Source: Trichormus variabilis 0441 (lineage in GTDB: Bacteria > Cyanobacteriota > Cyanobacteriia > Cyanobacteriales > Nostocaceae). Taken from it: a stretch of DNA of 64,000 bases. Location: the NCBI RefSeq assembly GCF_009856605.1, contig NZ_CP047242.1, positions 4,470,001 through 4,534,000 of the forward strand, written 5' to 3'. Both the position numbers and the translations under genes were made by a program. Of this stretch, positions 27,878 through 36,699 are shown piece after piece. Below the pieces are notes generated by a model. That model saw nothing but the letters and a program-made list of their open reading frames with translations. It made no database searches and was not told where the DNA came from. The first letter of the stretch is position 1. Each line of letters starts with the position of its first letter.

Positions 27878-28604
27878 CTTGTGACCAATGCTGTGAACGG
27901 GTCTATACTCTTGTCGCTCTTGGGCTTTCTTATACTGCTTGCCATCCCCGCAAACGGATTCGACTTAAGTAACCCAGATGACTCAGCCCATCTGCAACAA
28001 GCTGCAAAGTGAGTTAGCAAACGTTTAGCTGTGCTGGCACTTAGCGTCTGTAATAAGAAATCACGAATAGCTACAGCGTCCCTGATGTCTTTGCTAGGTA
28101 AGCTATCGATGTGATGAGCGAACTTTCTTATGTAATCTCGCTGATAGGTTGTAGGGGCAAGCTGAGGTCTTTTGTAATCGCAGTAGCTAACCCATAATTC
28201 TGATAGGTCAACTTTCTTAGCTACCGTTATCTTAGGTCTGAACTGAAGCTTATAGCGGTCGAGAGTTGGGTCTAGCTGGTCAGTCCTAATGTCTTCTTCT
28301 ATCTGCCAAGCGACTACCTGGGCTTTCTTCTGGTTGTCTGTTGTTGCGTCTAACCCAGTGTAAATATAACGAGAGCTACCGTCTGCAATACGCCTCGGTA
28401 GCCTTAGTCTTAGTTTGCCTTGCTTATCTTCTACTGCAACATCAGCTTTGGAGGACTTTCCGCGAAGCGGAGACTTCTGGAGTTTGGTCTGCTTTGGTTT
28501 GCTGTTGTTTTCTTCAGGAGCCATATAGGAGCCAACTAGCGTTTTCTCTCAGTCGCTAGTTTCCTAAAGGCTTAATCTGGCGTTGTCAGCGATGCGGAGC
28601 CAGC

Positions 28605-28647
<43 letters not shown>

Positions 28648-29073
28648 CTACAGTCAACCATCATAGCATAGGTTTGCTTTGTATTGCATCCCCAAGCTGC
28701 AAAATTTTTGCTATCGCTAGTGTAACTTTCAACGGATAGGCAGTGTTAAGTTAAAAAAATATAAGTTATAAACTAGTCTTATGAGAGAGAAGCATTTACA
28801 CTTCTATTTATGAGTTATGAGTGTCGTAAAATACAAAAAAAATATAATTTACTCCTTAAGATAGATGAAAATCTGAAAGTAGCTATAAAAGTATAAAAAG
28901 AAACAAAAATTTCCCTATATTTATTTACCTAGATATAGTAGCAAGCCGTTAATTATATACCTGAGATGAGATAGCCTATTGCTTCATTGATAAGTTAAAA
29001 AATGAATTTACTACTCATTTCACGTTGTTAGGGAGAATCTAGTATCAATACGCATAAGTGGCTAAACGTAAAA
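28648..29073. other. AT-rich intergenic region
   Basis: 426 bp between the element 2 end and the phosphoesterase gene, very AT rich, with no gene, repeat or RNA that I can recognise. It probably holds the abandoned promoter of tRNA-Cys and the promoter for 29,074. Confidence 0.4.
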
Positions 29074-29874
29074 ATGAACGAAAAGTTACCCATCTCAATT
29101 GCTCAAATAACGGACATACATCTGTTGGCTTCAGAAAGCCAAAGGCTACAAGGAATATCTACAATAGAGTCTTTTTTAGCTGTGATGAAGCGGCTAGAGG
29201 AACTACGACCAGAGTTAGACTTGCTGCTGATGACGGGAGATTTATCCGAAGATGGGACACCAGAATCTTATGAAAACCTACAACACTATTTAAATTCATT
29301 GCAAATAGCCGCTTATTGGCTCCCAGGAAATCATGACTGTGCGATCGCAATGGATAAAATATTAAATCTAGGCATGGTTTCCCGACGTAAGTCTTTTCAA
29401 CGTGGAAATTGGAATTTCATTTTGCTTAACTCTAGTATTCCTGATTGTGTATATGGTTATCTCTCAGCTACTACACTAGATTGGCTGGATTCTGAGTTAA
29501 GAATGCTACCTAATAACCCCACATTAATAGCGTTGCATCATCCTCCTGTATCAGTCAATTCCGCATGGATAGATGGTAGCTGTCTCCGGAATTCTCAAGA
29601 GTTATTTGCTGTGATTGATCGTTACCCGCAGGTCAAGCTAGTCTTGTTTGGTCATATTCACCAAGAATTTCGACATCAGCGCCACAATGTTCATTACTTG
29701 GGATCTCCCTCAACTTGCTATCAGTTCCAGTCGCAAAGCCCCATTTTTGCGATTAACCAAGAACTACCAGGTTTTCGTTTGTTGAAACTATACGCCGATG
29801 GCACATGGACAACTAAAATTGAGCGAGTGCCTTATTCCCTCCCAATAGAGTCGGCGGTAACGGTATCTTACTAA
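29074..29874 (+). CDS. CpdA-like metallophosphoesterase, 266 aa
   Basis: A calcineurin-type phosphoesterase with binuclear metal centre. In order: AQITDIHLL (D-x-H), LLMTGDLSEDG (GDxxxxG), LPGNHDC (GNHD), LIALHHPP, and LFGHIHQEF (GHxH). The pattern and length (about 270) fit cyclic-nucleotide or class III phosphodiesterases of the CpdA/Icc family. Start ATG 29,074. In Anabaena the homologous gene lies next to the bilin lyase gene as here, so it marks the return to chromosomal gene order. Substrate (cAMP or another phosphodiester) cannot be told from sequence. Confidence 0.85.
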   Translation: MNEKLPISIAQITDIHLLASESQRLQGISTIESFLAVMKRLEELRPELDLLLMTGDLSEDGTPESYENLQHYLNSLQIAAYWLPGNHDCAIAMDKILNLGMVSRRKSFQRGNWNFILLNSSIPDCVYGYLSATTLDWLDSELRMLPNNPTLIALHHPPVSVNSAWIDGSCLRNSQELFAVIDRYPQVKLVLFGHIHQEFRHQRHNVHYLGSPSTCYQFQSQSPIFAINQELPGFRLLKLYADGTWTTKIERVPYSLPIESAVTVSY

Positions 29875-29981
29875 GTACCTGACAGTAATTTTATGGATAA
29901 AGAAAGCGCAGAGGGACGCAGAATATTACCAAGTTATACTCAAAACTGAGAAAGCTGCTCAACATCCCACTACAGCTAATA

Positions 29982-30581
29982 TCACTCGGCACTTATTTTG
30001 ACCTCATCGGCAAAATTCCGCAAACGTACAAAGTAGAACGGCCCAGCAACAGAACCCCAGATGTGTGCATCGGTTTCTAAATCTCGCCCTCTATCAAGAC
30101 TGATAAATTTCTCTTCGTTAATTTCAAATTCGCTATCTAAGTAGGTCTTTTGACCTTTACGAACAACAATACAACCTTTTCCTGGTTCTACCGTACCTTT
30201 AAAGCTGTTACCAGTCCACTCAACAATCATGTTACAGCCTGGTAATTTTTCCAAAGATTCGCTAGTTAAAGTTTTCAACCGATTAAGGTCACGGGATGCA
30301 CCGTAAAAATTCTCTTCTTGCTTAACTATATAATTTTCAATATGGATGCGATCGCCTACGGTCATTAGCTTGAGTACCCGCAAACGATAGGGATCATTCA
30401 GCATATAATCATAAGCTTGTTCAACGAAAAAACCTACTCCAGACAATACTTCCCACGGTAGGGGACGCATACACACACGAATATGGGCGTAAAAAGGTGG
30501 GTTTTCAAAAGCTTGTGCTTGATTACTAAAATCGGCTGCCATCCACCGTGCTAAGGTGGCTATGTCTGTAGAATGAGTCAT
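29982..30581 (-). CDS. cpcT: CpcT/CpeT-type chromophore lyase, 199 aa
   Basis: Attaches phycocyanobilin to a Cys of the phycocyanin beta subunit (Cys-153 type), acting on phycobilisome proteins in the cytoplasm. The text LARWMAADFSNQAQAFENPP, then FFVEQAYDYMLNDPYRLRVL, and CNMIVEWTGNSFKGTVEPGK is characteristic of this family, and 199 residues is its normal length. In Anabaena PCC 7120 the gene at this place next to the hgl island (all5339 as I recall) is the proven lyase CpcT1. Divergent from the TPR gene. Confidence 0.85.
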   Translation of the reverse strand: MTHSTDIATLARWMAADFSNQAQAFENPPFYAHIRVCMRPLPWEVLSGVGFFVEQAYDYMLNDPYRLRVLKLMTVGDRIHIENYIVKQEENFYGASRDLNRLKTLTSESLEKLPGCNMIVEWTGNSFKGTVEPGKGCIVVRKGQKTYLDSEFEINEEKFISLDRGRDLETDAHIWGSVAGPFYFVRLRNFADEVKISAE

Positions 30582-30599
30582 TACATCAGATTTATTAAA

Positions 30600-30665
30600 A
30601 ATATCTGAGAGTATTTTAAAGCTTAATGGGGATTGGAGACTGGGGATGAGGAATTGGGGATATTT
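30600..30665. repeat. Short tandem repeat, GGGGATTGG type
   Basis: Degenerate units of GGGGAnTGGGGA between the divergent cpcT and TPR genes. This is the Nostoc short tandem repeat class and has no visible coding role; the frame upstream of the true TPR start at 30,771 is open only by chance here. Confidence 0.5.
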
Positions 30666-30770
30666 ATTTCAGTTGATGCGTCTAATGGATTTGCAGTTAA
30701 AGTTATTAGGCAGCAACTTGTACCCATTATCGGTTACTTACCTTCATACCCACAAAATCGTCAAATCCTT

Positions 30771-31997
30771 ATGCTAAGGCGCTTAAGTCTCTTTATTACG
30801 ACTGTGATTATTTGGCAACTTACCAGTTCTGTAACTCTAGCCAGGAGTAACGATCCTCAACAAGCAGACAGGTTTCCTCCTAGTCCATTGGAAATTACTA
30901 AGCCTGATCCGCTTGTACCCACTTTGCGAGATAAACAGCAGTTAACTGTTCCAGAAAGACAAAAGTTGGAAGCGGCGCTAGATGAGTTGAATCAACAAGC
31001 AACGGCAAAGTTGCAAGCTGGGGATAATTTAGGGGCGTTTGAAATTTGGAACCGTGAACTACGCTTGCGCCGTTATTTAGGGGCTGTTACTGAAGTAAAA
31101 GCCCTGTCGCGGGTTGGTGAGATTGCATGGAATCAAAACGATAGCCAAGAGCTACTATATATTACTCAAAGATTACAAGCAATTCAAAAACAGGTACAAC
31201 TGCAAAACAAAAATGTGCAGCAAAGTGTTGACTTACCACTACTACAAGCCTTGGGCGAAGCTTATCAGAAAGTGCGATCGCTAAAAGGTGCCATTACAGT
31301 TTATAGCGAAGTTTTAGCCACAGTTCGGGAAAAACAAGATTTAGTTGCCCAAGTAAATACTCTCACAACCATAGGGGAACTCAATCTCAATTGGTTTGAT
31401 TATCCCCAAGCTGCTACCGCCTACGAGGAGTTGCTTAGATTAGCTACCTCTGGGGGTGAAAATCAAAATCAAGAGTTCACATACTTGCAAAAGCTAGCTT
31501 ATATTTATCAACAGTCTAAGCAAGCACAAAAATCTATTGATGTTTTAAACAAAATAAAAGCTATTTATTCCCAGAATAATAATTTTACTCAATTGCCAAC
31601 CTTACAGCTAGCGATCGCCGCTAATTATGAAACTTTAGCGCGAGAAAATCCTGCTTTAATCGAAGCAGCTTTTAAAAACTATCAAGAAGCTTATATAACT
31701 GCATGGCAATTGCAACAGTATCCTAGTGCGGCGGAAGCTGTACAGAAATTAATCTCACTGTACCGTTCTCAAGGACAGCTAGATGAAGCTTTGCAAGCCA
31801 GCGAAATTCTTTTAGAAATACAAACACGAGCCGTCAATTTTTATGGTTTGATGGAGGCTTACGACCAAATAGGGAAATTATACTTAGAGCGGAAAGACTC
31901 CTCAGCCGCACTCGCAGCATTTCAAAAGGGTTTAGAACTGGCGAGACAATTAAAACATCAAGAAGCTTATTTCACACAGCAAATTAACAGTATTTAA
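30771..31997 (+). CDS. Exported TPR-repeat protein, 408 aa
   Basis: The ATG at 30,771 (MLRRLSLFITTVIIWQL) gives a good signal peptide cleaved after TLARS-N; an in-frame upstream extension to 30,633 would bury it and runs through repeat DNA. After a Pro-rich linker come several helical pairs of tetratricopeptide type (LGAFEIWNRELRLRRYLGAV; ALGEAYQKVRSLKGAITVYS; AALAAFQKGLELARQL). TPR proteins are assembly scaffolds. It lies beside the hgl island in Anabaena too; a role in the cell envelope is possible but not shown. Confidence 0.75.
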   Translation: MLRRLSLFITTVIIWQLTSSVTLARSNDPQQADRFPPSPLEITKPDPLVPTLRDKQQLTVPERQKLEAALDELNQQATAKLQAGDNLGAFEIWNRELRLRRYLGAVTEVKALSRVGEIAWNQNDSQELLYITQRLQAIQKQVQLQNKNVQQSVDLPLLQALGEAYQKVRSLKGAITVYSEVLATVREKQDLVAQVNTLTTIGELNLNWFDYPQAATAYEELLRLATSGGENQNQEFTYLQKLAYIYQQSKQAQKSIDVLNKIKAIYSQNNNFTQLPTLQLAIAANYETLARENPALIEAAFKNYQEAYITAWQLQQYPSAAEAVQKLISLYRSQGQLDEALQASEILLEIQTRAVNFYGLMEAYDQIGKLYLERKDSSAALAAFQKGLELARQLKHQEAYFTQQINSI

Positions 31998-32086
31998 TAT
32001 TGGTGATTGGTAATTGGTAATTGGTGATCGAGCATTACCCATTACCCATTACCCACCATATTTTCAGTTAGTAACTGAACTTAATA
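31998..32086. repeat. Short tandem repeats (TTGGTAA / TTACCCA type)
   Basis: Several TTGGTAA-like units followed by TTACCCA units form an imperfect large hairpin between convergent genes. It is a Nostoc-type repeat and may act as a terminator for both the TPR and HglT genes. Confidence 0.6.
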
Positions 32087-33352
32087 TTACACAGAAGTTA
32101 CTTCTTGCTTGTCGGAAGATTGTACTAATTCATACAGCTTGCTTTCAAACTTTTCCATACAAGCTGACCAATCGTAACCCAGTATGGAAGGGCGGGCTTG
32201 TTCACTCAAGGCAGATTTGAGTTCAGGATTTTCCAAAATTGTAATTATCTTTTGAGCAAAATCTTCTGGACTATTAGGTTCTGCTAAAAGACCATTCAGA
32301 CCAGGGAAAACTTGTTCTGAAGTTGATGGTGCGATCGCTGCAACTACGGGAGTACCAGAAGCTAAGGCTTCGTTGGTTGTAGTGCAGAAGTTTTCTGTTA
32401 CAGAAGGATTGACAAAAACATCGGCGCGGGCGAACCAACCTAAAAGTTCTGTACCGTGAGACTCACCCCAGAAGGTAATACCGGAAGGAAATTTTTGCAC
32501 GCGTCTGCGGATTTCTTCATCTAGAGGCCCACTACCAATAATTACCAAATGCACATCAGGAATTTTGGCAGCAATCAGAGGATACATATCTATGAGTTGC
32601 GTGACATTTTTCTCGGCGGTGATGCGTCCTACAAATAATAGAGTTGGTCTACTATCGTCGGGAATTGGGTTGTGAGTGATGTTGCGGGGATGAAATTTCT
32701 CGCAATCAATTCCTTGATAAGGCACATATTCGCTACGCTGACATTTTAAGTTGTGGTATTTCTTGAGTTGTTCTCGTGAAGGAAACACATTCAAGTCATA
32801 ATTGTCACTAAACTGTTTTACTAAAAGTGGAATCAGAGGGCGCACCAAGCTAAAGAAGATATCACCAAAGTAATATTTGATATAGGCAACAATGTCTGTG
32901 TGGAAGACAGAAATAATGGGTGTATGGGTGCGTTTAGCATATTTTACACCTACAGGACGACCATAACCCTGCAACAAACCTGAGTATAAACCCCGCATTT
33001 GTGCTGCTTCTTCCACTACGATTATATCTGGTTGGAAGTCTGAAAGTAACTTAGTATCACTCCAATGGCGATAGCTTAAAGGTTGGGGAAGAGACTTATA
33101 AAATATCAGTGGTTGTGTGGGAAATGCAAAGGAAGAAAAATTGGGGAAAGGTTTTAGTTCTTCTAGTCCCGCCATTGGGCGGCTTCCTACTTTTTTGGGG
33201 AACTTGTCGTTAATTTGGGGGTGAACAAGTAATACTTCATGACCTTGTTTTAACAACCAATGAACCCTCTGGTGTACCGCAACTGAGACTCCAGTTAAAA
33301 AAGGTGCATATAATCCGCTAAACAGCGCAATGCGAAGCTTTGATTTTTGCAT
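32087..33352 (-). CDS. hglT: Heterocyst glycolipid glycosyltransferase HglT (GT4), 421 aa
   Basis: Transfers glucose to the long-chain polyol alcohol made by the hgl synthase, giving the heterocyst glycolipid. The GT4 signature is clear: GLYAPFLTGVSVAV at the N terminus (acceptor side), LLFVGRITAEKNV and LVIIGSGPLDEEI in the donor domain, and VTENFCTTTNEALASGTPVV with the E-x7-E motif. In Anabaena PCC 7120 all5341, at the same place, was shown to be HglT. It ends the minus-strand cluster; 87 bp separate it from the GT2 gene upstream. Confidence 0.85.
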   Translation of the reverse strand: MQKSKLRIALFSGLYAPFLTGVSVAVHQRVHWLLKQGHEVLLVHPQINDKFPKKVGSRPMAGLEELKPFPNFSSFAFPTQPLIFYKSLPQPLSYRHWSDTKLLSDFQPDIIVVEEAAQMRGLYSGLLQGYGRPVGVKYAKRTHTPIISVFHTDIVAYIKYYFGDIFFSLVRPLIPLLVKQFSDNYDLNVFPSREQLKKYHNLKCQRSEYVPYQGIDCEKFHPRNITHNPIPDDSRPTLLFVGRITAEKNVTQLIDMYPLIAAKIPDVHLVIIGSGPLDEEIRRRVQKFPSGITFWGESHGTELLGWFARADVFVNPSVTENFCTTTNEALASGTPVVAAIAPSTSEQVFPGLNGLLAEPNSPEDFAQKIITILENPELKSALSEQARPSILGYDWSACMEKFESKLYELVQSSDKQEVTSV

Positions 33353-33439
33353 ACTTTTAGTAAATTCCTGTATTTCTTAGGGAAATTTGGTATTTGCAAG
33401 CGCCCTATTGTTTATTAGTCAATAGTCAGGAGTTATGGG

Positions 33440-34669
33440 TTAATTCAATGGTTGATAAGGACGATAATCAGCTAGGCGAATATTCACAGGCCCGTTAACT
33501 TCATAGGTGACACCACACCAATTAACTGTTTGCATCCGTAGAGAGGCTATCATTGCCCAGCCATAAACCCAGTGTGTAAGTGGTATTCCCATCGCTATTC
33601 TCAAGATGAGCGATGCTGACAGTTGAGTTACAGGTTTACCTTGTGAACGTATGATTGGTTGTACACCCAACTCTAAAAACAGGATGAGCATAGTTAATGC
33701 CAATATATAAATGACATACCAGCTCAAAGCAAAAATGGCTGTATCTCCTTGCCCACTAAAAAATGAGATAAACCACACAAACAATAGAAGTTGAGGTAGA
33801 CCTATTGTTAAAACCGCTTCACCTACTAACACCCACCACCAAGGATGATAAAGTCGGAACGAAAGTAGTTGGCGCTGGAACGAGTATTTTAAATTTGGTA
33901 AATCACACTCTTGTGGATTGACCATAATCAGAGAAGGTACAAACTTGACCTGAAGATTATATTTAGCCATGACGCTAGATAGCATCGTATCCTCACTCAG
34001 GGTATGTTCCCACCTCTCTAACAACCCTGTTCGGTGCAGTACTTCCGTTTTTATTGCTAAACTTCCACCCCAAGGAATGCCGTATAGATACATCTGGACG
34101 ATCGCCGAGATATTGCCAATGTACCGAACCACAGTCCCCCAATAGGTTCCTGTAGGTACATACCAATGATTACCTGTAGTTACTCCTACCGTCGGATTTG
34201 TCAGAGGGCTAACTAATTCTCGTAACCAATTGGCATGAACGATAGTCTCAGCATCTACTAAAGCCACTACCTGATAAGAATCATCTAATTCTGAAACAGC
34301 TTGCACTAAGGAACTGCATTTGAGACTACAAGTTTGGTTGATAGTCCGCAAATAATTAATTTGAAAATTATTTGCCCCGATTTCTTTAATAGTCTCGTTG
34401 ACAACTTGCCAAGCTGGGTCTTGTTCACTATCGACGATCAGCTTTAAATCATAGCGTGGATAGTTTTGCTGGAGGAGCGATCGCAAACAATCAGGTAATA
34501 ACGGATCTGCCCCCCGCAAATATAACAATACTGCCGTTTTTGGCAACTTCTCATCAGGTAAGCTATGGGATCGTAAGTTCAAAGACCACAAAAATTTGAG
34601 TACCAAGCCCACCTGAACAACTAACCAAATCACCAATAACTTAGATATTGATATCGCCAATTCGTCCAT
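33440..34669 (-). CDS. GT2-family membrane glycosyltransferase, 409 aa
   Basis: The start at 34,669 (MDELAISISKLLVIWLV) aligns with that of its neighbour and is preferred over an in-frame ATG 45 nt upstream. N-terminal membrane helix, then a GT-A domain with the DxD-like text ALVDAETIVHANWL, the acceptor ED pattern HTLSEDTMLSS, and three or four C-terminal transmembrane helices. It is a clear paralogue of the next gene (CSLKCSSLVQAVSELDDSYQ versus CSLKCSSLIQAISDLDDSYQ), so the pair arose by tandem duplication. Inverting family acting on the cytoplasmic face; substrate probably envelope polysaccharide or glycolipid. Confidence 0.8.
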   Translation of the reverse strand: MDELAISISKLLVIWLVVQVGLVLKFLWSLNLRSHSLPDEKLPKTAVLLYLRGADPLLPDCLRSLLQQNYPRYDLKLIVDSEQDPAWQVVNETIKEIGANNFQINYLRTINQTCSLKCSSLVQAVSELDDSYQVVALVDAETIVHANWLRELVSPLTNPTVGVTTGNHWYVPTGTYWGTVVRYIGNISAIVQMYLYGIPWGGSLAIKTEVLHRTGLLERWEHTLSEDTMLSSVMAKYNLQVKFVPSLIMVNPQECDLPNLKYSFQRQLLSFRLYHPWWWVLVGEAVLTIGLPQLLLFVWFISFFSGQGDTAIFALSWYVIYILALTMLILFLELGVQPIIRSQGKPVTQLSASLILRIAMGIPLTHWVYGWAMIASLRMQTVNWCGVTYEVNGPVNIRLADYRPYQPLN

Positions 34670-34756
34670 TTTATTGATTACCTCTACGCGATTTCTTAAT
34701 TGGCGTGATGGCAAAGGCGTTATAATGCAACGCCTCTACCTAGCATTTTGGTAATC

Positions 34757-36019
34757 TCACAGAGACATTTTGCTATCAATAGGTTGATCCAAAAAATCAT
34801 AGGCATGATACTCAACTAAGCGGATATCGTCATGGCTATGAATCCGATAAATAATACCCCGCCATTTAACAGTTGATATCCACACAGAAGATAGCATTGC
34901 TAACCCATACACCCATTGTGTTAGGGGAATTGCTAGTAACATTTTGCCCATCCTGGTAATTGATAACTGTGTCCCTGGCTGACCTTGAGCACAAATTACT
35001 GGTTGTAGCCCTATCTCCATCACCACCATGAGTAAGAGCAATCCCAGGGTATAAATGCTGTAGGAATTTAACAATAAACCTGCTACATCCCATTGAGCAT
35101 CACCCAAAGACAACAGAAACACAATAATGCTTAAAGTGGGGAACAAAATGCTAGAAACAGCTTCACTAACTATAGCTAGCCACTGGGGATGATAAAGCCG
35201 AGAATAAAGCAGAAAGCGCTGGAGATATTCGATAATTCCCAACAAATCGCACTCTTCACGATTAACCATAATCAAAGAAGGCACAAATTTAACCCGTAAA
35301 CCATGCTTTTTCAGCACATTGGGCATCATTAAATCCTCGCCAAAGGATTGCGCCCACTTTTCCAGCAGTCCTGTTTGACGCAACACCTGTGTTTTCACAG
35401 CTAGAGTCCCACCCCAGGGAATACCAAATAGGTACATCTGCACAACAGTAGCTATATTCCCGGTGTAACGTACCAAAGAACCCCAATAGCGGTTAGTAGG
35501 AACATACCAACGATTACCAGTCGTCGCCCCAATTTTGGGGTCACCCAGAGGGCTAACTAATTCCCGCAACCAATGAGGATGAACGATTGTATCTGCATCG
35601 GCTAAAGCAACTACTTGATAAGAATCATCCAAATCGGAAATAGCTTGAATTAGAGAACTGCACTTAAGACTACAGTTGTGGCGAATAACTCGCAAATGGT
35701 TAATTTGAGCGTTAGTTGCGGCTAATTTATCGATGCTATCACTAGCAATCTTCCAAGCAGGGTCATCCTGACTATCAACAACTACCTTTAAATCGTAATT
35801 TGGGTAATTTTGCTGTAATAATGCTTCTAAGCAGTTGGGTAAAAAAGGGTCTGCTCCCCGTAAACAAATAATTACCGCCGCTTTTGGTAACTGCTCATCA
35901 GGTATGTTTTTAGACCGCCATGTCCGCACATACAGCAAAAATACTAACGAAAGACACATCTGAATAACTAACCACCCCAGCAAAGACTTAGACAAGAAAA
36001 TTGCCAACTCTTTCATCAC
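34757..36019 (-). CDS. GT2-family membrane glycosyltransferase, 420 aa
   Basis: Paralogue of the gene at 33,440-34,669. N-terminal transmembrane helix, GT-A domain with AAVIICLRGADPFLPNCLEA (donor-binding start), ALADADTIVHPHWL (DxD region), FGEDLMMPNVL (acceptor ED), then C-terminal membrane helices. The equivalent pair in Anabaena PCC 7120 (all5342 and all5343 as I recall) sits beside hglT. The two may make a heterodimer or act on successive sugars of the heterocyst envelope; this is inferred from position. Confidence 0.8.
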   Translation of the reverse strand: MMKELAIFLSKSLLGWLVIQMCLSLVFLLYVRTWRSKNIPDEQLPKAAVIICLRGADPFLPNCLEALLQQNYPNYDLKVVVDSQDDPAWKIASDSIDKLAATNAQINHLRVIRHNCSLKCSSLIQAISDLDDSYQVVALADADTIVHPHWLRELVSPLGDPKIGATTGNRWYVPTNRYWGSLVRYTGNIATVVQMYLFGIPWGGTLAVKTQVLRQTGLLEKWAQSFGEDLMMPNVLKKHGLRVKFVPSLIMVNREECDLLGIIEYLQRFLLYSRLYHPQWLAIVSEAVSSILFPTLSIIVFLLSLGDAQWDVAGLLLNSYSIYTLGLLLLMVVMEIGLQPVICAQGQPGTQLSITRMGKMLLAIPLTQWVYGLAMLSSVWISTVKWRGIIYRIHSHDDIRLVEYHAYDFLDQPIDSKMSL

Positions 36020-36118
36020 ATCTTTGTCTCCGGCAAATTTTGTCTTGCTTGTGTAATGGTCAAGATATGGGGGAGTGAGGAGTAAACATATATATCCCCA
36101 ATCCCCAATCTCTACTCC

Positions 36119-36586
36119 TTATGGATCAAGTGAGTATTTAACGGAAATATTAACGCTGGTGCTTTTTGTGACTGTAAAACTTGACTTGCTAAATGCTGGT
36201 GTTCCTGTTTGGATAGAAACGATGGGATTATTAGAAATTCCAAAACCTTCTTTGGGAATACCAAAAAAGTCTGTATCTAACTTGCGATTGCCATTTTCAT
36301 CATGGACGATCGCCACAGCATATTTGCCTGGTTTCAAGCCGTAGAAACTTTTGGTTACAGTCTTACCTGTAACTCTTGTACAGCCACTTTGGATTTCGCT
36401 AGTATCACTCATGGGAAATCCTTTTTCACTGGCGTACACCCGGAAGCATATTGCGCCTTTTTGTTGGCGTATCCCGTTGACTACAACAGTTAATTTAGTT
36501 GTAGTTTCTGCGTTCGCTGTTTTTAAGGAAACGATACTTAATAAAGCAGCTAATAAAAAGTAGCGCAAACGTGAAATACTCAACAT
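36119..36586 (-). CDS. Exported DUF2141 protein, 155 aa
   Basis: Signal peptide RYFLLAALLSIVSLKTANA, then a beta-sandwich typical of DUF2141: KLTVVVNGIRQQKGAICFRV, LKPGKYAVAIVHDENGNRKL, DTDFFGIPKEGFGISNN. The HDENGNxKLDTxxxGxPxEGxGxSN text is the family hallmark. Periplasmic or outer membrane-facing, function unknown. It lies in the glycolipid export cluster, so an envelope role in heterocysts is plausible. Confidence 0.85.
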   Translation of the reverse strand: MLSISRLRYFLLAALLSIVSLKTANAETTTKLTVVVNGIRQQKGAICFRVYASEKGFPMSDTSEIQSGCTRVTGKTVTKSFYGLKPGKYAVAIVHDENGNRKLDTDFFGIPKEGFGISNNPIVSIQTGTPAFSKSSFTVTKSTSVNISVKYSLDP

Positions 36587-36699
36587 AATTGCTATTCCTC
36601 AGATTATTTGAGATGGTTAATTCTAGAAAAATGCAGTCAGAGAAATGAGCAGGGAATTATTTTGCTCACGTCTGTCAATTTTCTAATCTATCCAGACCA

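Larger units (their letters stand above)
26274..27890. mobile_element. IS4-type insertion sequence, 1,617 bp
   Basis: Perfect 17-bp terminal inverted repeats: CATTGGTCACAAGTTAA at 26,274-26,290 and its complement at 27,874-27,890. The 9-bp target CTGTGAACG is duplicated at 26,265-26,273 and 27,891-27,899. One transposase gene fills the inside, its stop codon lying in the right repeat. The insertion splits the element 2 integrase. Intact ends, intact transposase and exact duplication point to a recent insertion. It contains GATC and GGCC, unlike the DNA it sits in. Confidence 0.95.
25681..28524 (-). pseudogene. Tyrosine integrase of element 2, disrupted by IS and nonsense codon
   Basis: The N-terminal part (27,891-28,524) starts MAPEENNSKPKQTKLQKSPL and contains the arm- and core-binding regions; the catalytic part (25,681-26,273) contains LTGCRTGEAIGLRW (first Arg), YNTRHTFIS (second box) and MRHYAG (nucleophile Tyr). 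They are separated by an IS at 26,274-27,890. Removing the IS and one copy of its 9-bp duplication restores one frame across the joint (SIDPFTAAERDTI). In addition a TGA codon interrupts the frame after DEGKVR at 25,840-25,842, before the second catalytic box. The integrase lies beside the right attachment site, so it served element 2; the element now cannot move by its own enzyme. Confidence 0.9.
18444..28604. mobile_element. Element 2: 10.2-kb tRNA-Cys-integrated island (satellite-like)
   Basis: Bounded by exact 43-bp copies of the 5' half of tRNA-Cys. All recognisable genes read on the minus strand: integrase (inactivated), nuclease, several small DNA-binding proteins and a primase-helicase next to an iteron-like cluster. 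No capsid, terminase or conjugation genes are seen. Size and content resemble phage satellites or small integrative plasmids. It contains no HIP1 octamer, unlike both flanks, and lacks GATC and GGCC outside the IS, so it is of a different origin from the host chromosome and element 1. Confidence 0.85.

Noticed and set aside
30633..30770. N-terminal extension of the TPR protein
   Set aside because: The frame is open to 30,633, but it passes through short tandem repeats and would bury the clear signal peptide that starts at 30,771.
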